Assembly (NCBI GenBank): GCA_029077775.1
Contig: JAQNCU010000108.1
Span: 1 to 8,477 of the forward strand
Length of the DNA: 8,477 bases
DNA from: Acidocella sp.
GTDB lineage: Bacteria > Pseudomonadota > Alphaproteobacteria > Acetobacterales > Acetobacteraceae
Direction of reading: 5' to 3'
Of this stretch, positions 6,879 through 8,477 are shown piece by piece. Numbering within the stretch: position 1 is the stretch's first letter; each line of letters begins with the position of its first letter. The translations under genes and the position numbers were made by a program. The notes below the pieces were generated by a model. The model had not been told where the DNA came from, did not search any database, and was given only the letters and a program-made list of their open reading frames with translations.

Positions 6879-7164
6879 GGTCTCAGCCCTTCAGGCTTCA
6901 TTGGAGAAAACCTCGGGCAAGTTGCCGGCATCTGTTCAGCTTCCAGCTCCTGCCGCGTCTGCGGCTCTGCCGCAGGTGCGCAACTCCTATAAAGCGCCTA
7001 GCCGAGAGGGAAAGATTCACATAGGGGCTTATCTTCATCCAGATTTTAAGCGGTCGCTTCGTTTGGTGCAGGCTCAGACCGGTGAGGACGTGCAGACATT
7101 GATTGTCCGTGCTTTGAACAACCTATTCAGCGCACACAATGTGCCGGTAGTAGATCAGGTTTGA
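6871..7164 (+). CDS. Ribbon-helix-helix DNA-binding protein, probable ParA partner
   Basis: This 97-residue protein has a basic, low-complexity N-terminal arm (1-47, rich in A, P, S and K) and a C-terminal ribbon-helix-helix unit (about 48-90). The unit consists of a strand KIHIGAYL, helix HPDFKRSLRLVQAQTG, a short turn, and helix VQTLIVRALNNLFSAHN. RHH dimers insert the two-stranded ribbon in the major groove and bind tandem short repeats; plasmid centromere-binding proteins and many antitoxins have this fold. The unstructured arm fits the region by which such proteins stimulate their ParA. The ATG at 6871 is preferred over a TTG at 6865 because AAAGGA lies 10 bases upstream and the TTG is too close. 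The start overlaps parA, and the stop is 4 bases before the MNT start. Likely targets are the phased TGAAC octamers around it. A solo antitoxin role is possible but less likely given the ParA neighbour. Confidence 0.75.
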   Translation: MSKVSALQASLEKTSGKLPASVQLPAPAASAALPQVRNSYKAPSREGKIHIGAYLHPDFKRSLRLVQAQTGEDVQTLIVRALNNLFSAHNVPVVDQV

Positions 7165-7177
7165 ACTTGTGAACACA
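7162..7177 (+). promoter_or_regulatory. Octamer repeat pair at the RHH/MNT junction
   Basis: TGAACTTG (7162) and TGAACACA (7170) form a direct pair. The 14-base stretch TGAACTTGTGAACA (7162-7175) is the exact reverse complement of 6192-6205 upstream of parA. It contains both the TGA stop of the RHH gene (7162-7164) and the GTG start of the MNT gene (7169-7171), so occupancy here would bear directly on expression of the downstream pair. Confidence 0.65.
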
Positions 7178-7507
7178 CTTGACCCATCTACTGAACGCGC
7201 AGCCCGGGCTTTTTTAAGTGCGATTGGAAAGCGGTATGCGGTGACGGGGGCTGTCCTTTATGGCAGCCGAGCGCGTGGAGATCACACGATTGATAGTGAT
7301 GCCGACCTTGCCGTCTTGCTACCGGGAAGCCACGGTTCGACCGTCGACACCATGCTTGAGATGATCGATGCCGCATATGCGGTTGAGCTTGAAAGCGGTA
7401 TTGTCGTTTCTCCGCTGCCTATTTGGCAGGACCAATGGGACCATCCGGAACGGTTTTCCAACCCAAGCCTTCTGCGCAATATTCAGAAGGAAGGCGTTCG
7501 ACTGTGA
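7169..7507 (+). CDS. Minimal nucleotidyltransferase (MNT domain), probable antitoxin partner
   Basis: This 112-residue single-domain nucleotidyltransferase of the DNA polymerase beta superfamily has the full active-site signature GS-x10-DxD: G32-S33 in YGSRARGD, then D44 and D46 in DSDADLAVLL. In characterised MNT-HEPN systems this protein transfers AMP to a tyrosine of its HEPN partner, or otherwise neutralises it, and acts as antitoxin. The third acidic residue may be E73 or E75 in the AVELESG strand, but this is uncertain. The start is GTG at 7169, only 4 bases after the RHH stop. Upstream is only a weak AGG (7157-7159), which suggests translational coupling to the RHH gene. The stop overlaps the HEPN start in a GTGA junction. 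The intact catalytic residues imply an active enzyme. Confidence 0.85.
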   Translation: MNTLDPSTERAARAFLSAIGKRYAVTGAVLYGSRARGDHTIDSDADLAVLLPGSHGSTVDTMLEMIDAAYAVELESGIVVSPLPIWQDQWDHPERFSNPSLLRNIQKEGVRL

Positions 7508-7890
7508 CGCCAACAGCGCTGCTGGAAAAAGCAGATCGAGCCATTACCTCGGCCGAGGTTTTACTGCGTGACGGGGATGCAGAGGGAGCCTGCAATCGCT
7601 TGTACTATGCGATGTTCAATGCGGCGCGGGCTGCGTTGATACTTGTTCAAGCTCCGCCTGAGGTTACAGAGGGAAAGTCTCACAACGGTCTGCACTCGGC
7701 TTTCAATCAATATCTGATTAAGCCTGGCATCATCCCTCAGGCACTTGGGGCTGAATTTCGGAGGGCCGAAAGGTTGCGCCAGATCAGCGACTATCTGGGG
7801 GATCCGATTGAGGGTGCGAAGGCGGAGCTTACGCTCAACCATGCTCGCGAATTTATTCAAAAAATCAAAAACGAGCTTTTGAATTTGTGA
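7504..7890 (+). CDS. HEPN-domain protein (UPF0332-like), probable toxin partner of MNT
   Basis: This 128-residue all-helical protein has the HEPN/UPF0332 pattern: an N-terminal helix with NRLYYAMFNAARAALI (31-46), then KSHNGLHSAFNQYLIKPG (58-75), then RRAERLRQISDYLGD (86-100), ending in an amphipathic helix with AREFIQKIKNELLNL. HEPN toxins are RNases using an RX4-6H motif; in HepT-type proteins it reads RX4HXY, and the tyrosine is the AMP acceptor. Here the equivalent is R90-x4-S95-x-Y97: the histidine is serine while the tyrosine is kept. That resembles other UPF0332 proteins as I remember them, so RNase activity cannot be assumed. The GTG at 7504 is chosen over an upstream TTG (7423) because AGGAAGG (7488-7494) lies 9 bases before it and it gives the classic 4-base overlap with the MNT gene. 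MNT upstream and HEPN downstream, tightly coupled, is the order seen in many such pairs. Confidence 0.82.
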   Translation: MTPTALLEKADRAITSAEVLLRDGDAEGACNRLYYAMFNAARAALILVQAPPEVTEGKSHNGLHSAFNQYLIKPGIIPQALGAEFRRAERLRQISDYLGDPIEGAKAELTLNHAREFIQKIKNELLNL

Positions 7891-7903
7891 GATTGTGAAC
7901 TCA
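7880..7903 (+). promoter_or_regulatory. Weaker octamer repeats at the end of the HEPN gene
   Basis: Three in-phase 8-base units occur: TGAATTTG (7880), TGAGATTG (7888) and TGAACTCA (7896). TTGTGAAC (7893-7900) is identical to the core at 7167-7174. The HEPN stop codon is the TGA at 7888-7890. An 11-base palindrome GAACTCAGTTC (7897-7907) overlaps the last unit. Only the last unit is a full match, so this site is the least certain. Confidence 0.45.
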
Positions 7904-8202
7904 GTTCGCTGTTAGCCGCCGGTCTTTGTGTGGACTGGCGACCCAATAAAGCCGAAATTTCTGGACATTCTGGTTTAGCTGCTACCGAATGCGTCTTATC
8001 CGGGGGCGGCGCGCGATTCGCGTTGCCGTCCTTGGCCGGAACCTGGCGATATGTGTTTCTATCGTGTCTTAGAATCCGGGGATGCGGGTGCCGCGCAGTT
8101 CATTGGCACCATGCGGCTGCGTGGCGCGGATACCTCACTGTTTTTATGCACAGTTTCTCCTACGGGGAAATCTTCATAATCAAGATTTATGTGCCAGCCT
8201 GA
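7904..8202 (+). other. Region without a recognised gene between the HEPN gene and IS66
   Basis: This region contains no gene I recognise. A short plus-strand frame (ATG at 8051, stop at 8179, 42 codons, beginning MCFYRVLESGDAG) is open upstream to about 7978, but it has no convincing ribosome-binding site and no family I can name. It may be debris from the recombination that truncated the adjacent IS66 transposase. I see no intrinsic terminator for the operon here. Confidence 0.4.
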
Positions 8203-8477
8203 ATCGATACATTGCGTCGCCTGATCGTAACGCGGCGGCCGAAATTTGCCTGCCGGGCCTGCGAAAATGTGGTGGTGCAAGCGCCAGCCCCGGCGCGGCT
8301 GATCGAAGGTGGCATCCCCACCGAGGCGCTGGTCGCGAACGTCATGGTCTCGCGCTTTGCCGATCACCAGCCGCTCTATCGCCAGGCACAGATCATGGCC
8401 CGGCAGGGTGTTCTGATCGACCGCGCGACCTTGGCCTTCTGGGTCGGCTATGCCGCGGCCGAGATCGCGCCGGTGGT
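8203..8477 (+). pseudogene. IS66-family transposase (TnpC), N-terminally truncated, runs off the right edge
   Basis: The plus frame from 8203 to the end of the window encodes the middle of an IS66 TnpC. It has LIVTRRPKFACRACENVVV with the second CxxC of the zinc-finger-like region, then APARLIEGGIPTEALVANVM and the start of the DDE domain with SRFADHQPLYRQAQIMARQG and LIDRATLAFWVGYAA. An in-frame TGA at 8200-8202 closes the upstream side. The N-terminal part expected before it (coiled-coil region, first CxxC and the LDVIPAQ segment) is missing, as are the accessory genes tnpA and tnpB. The homology appears to begin at about 8212. The protein cannot be complete even if the missing right part is intact. 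Confidence 0.85.

Noticed and set aside
7930..8202. Plus-strand open frame of 90 codons after the HEPN gene
   Set aside because: It has a non-ATG start, no ribosome-binding site, no recognisable domain and an odd composition. Another frame in the same place is equally open.

Overview
The window looks like accessory DNA, a plasmid or genomic island, from an alphaproteobacterium. Acetobacteraceae is my best guess. This rests on the mix of transposase types (IS1182, an IS5-like IS427-type remnant, IS66), the moderately high GC coding style and the MHYT-PAS-GGDEF-EAL protein. I could not run a search, so the taxonomic call is inference.

Layout. Positions 1-343 hold the frameshifted, N-terminally truncated end of a serine resolvase (minus strand) that runs off the left edge. 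At 423-812 is a small intact DUF302 gene (plus strand). A complete IS1182-family insertion sequence (831-2424, transposase on the minus strand) lies directly behind it, apparently inserted into the loop of a small inverted repeat. At 2670-5069 is a large membrane-anchored cyclic-di-GMP enzyme with an MHYT sensor, a PAS domain and intact GGDEF and EAL motifs. An IS graveyard follows at 5278-6110: the 3' end of an IS5-type transposase (minus strand) next to the 3' end of a second, different IS1182-family transposase (plus strand).

The most interesting part is 6190-7905, a tightly packed four-gene plus-strand operon: a small ParA-type ATPase, a 97-residue ribbon-helix-helix (RHH) protein, a minimal nucleotidyltransferase (MNT) and a HEPN/UPF0332 protein. 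ParA plus RHH looks like a partition pair. MNT plus HEPN looks like a toxin-antitoxin pair. Phased 8-bp repeats with core TGAAC (GTTCA on the other strand) sit at the parA start, the parA/RHH junction, the RHH/MNT junction and, in weaker form, at the end of the HEPN gene. These are the natural candidates for RHH-protein binding sites, serving as operator, centromere or both. The arrangement parallels, without evident sequence homology beyond the general folds, the delta-omega-epsilon-zeta stability module of Gram-positive plasmids, where an RHH protein links partition, transcription and toxin-antitoxin control.

After the operon there are about 300 bases with no recognisable gene, then an N-terminally truncated IS66 transposase running off the right edge. 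The operon is therefore bounded on both sides by IS debris, consistent with a module that has moved as a unit.
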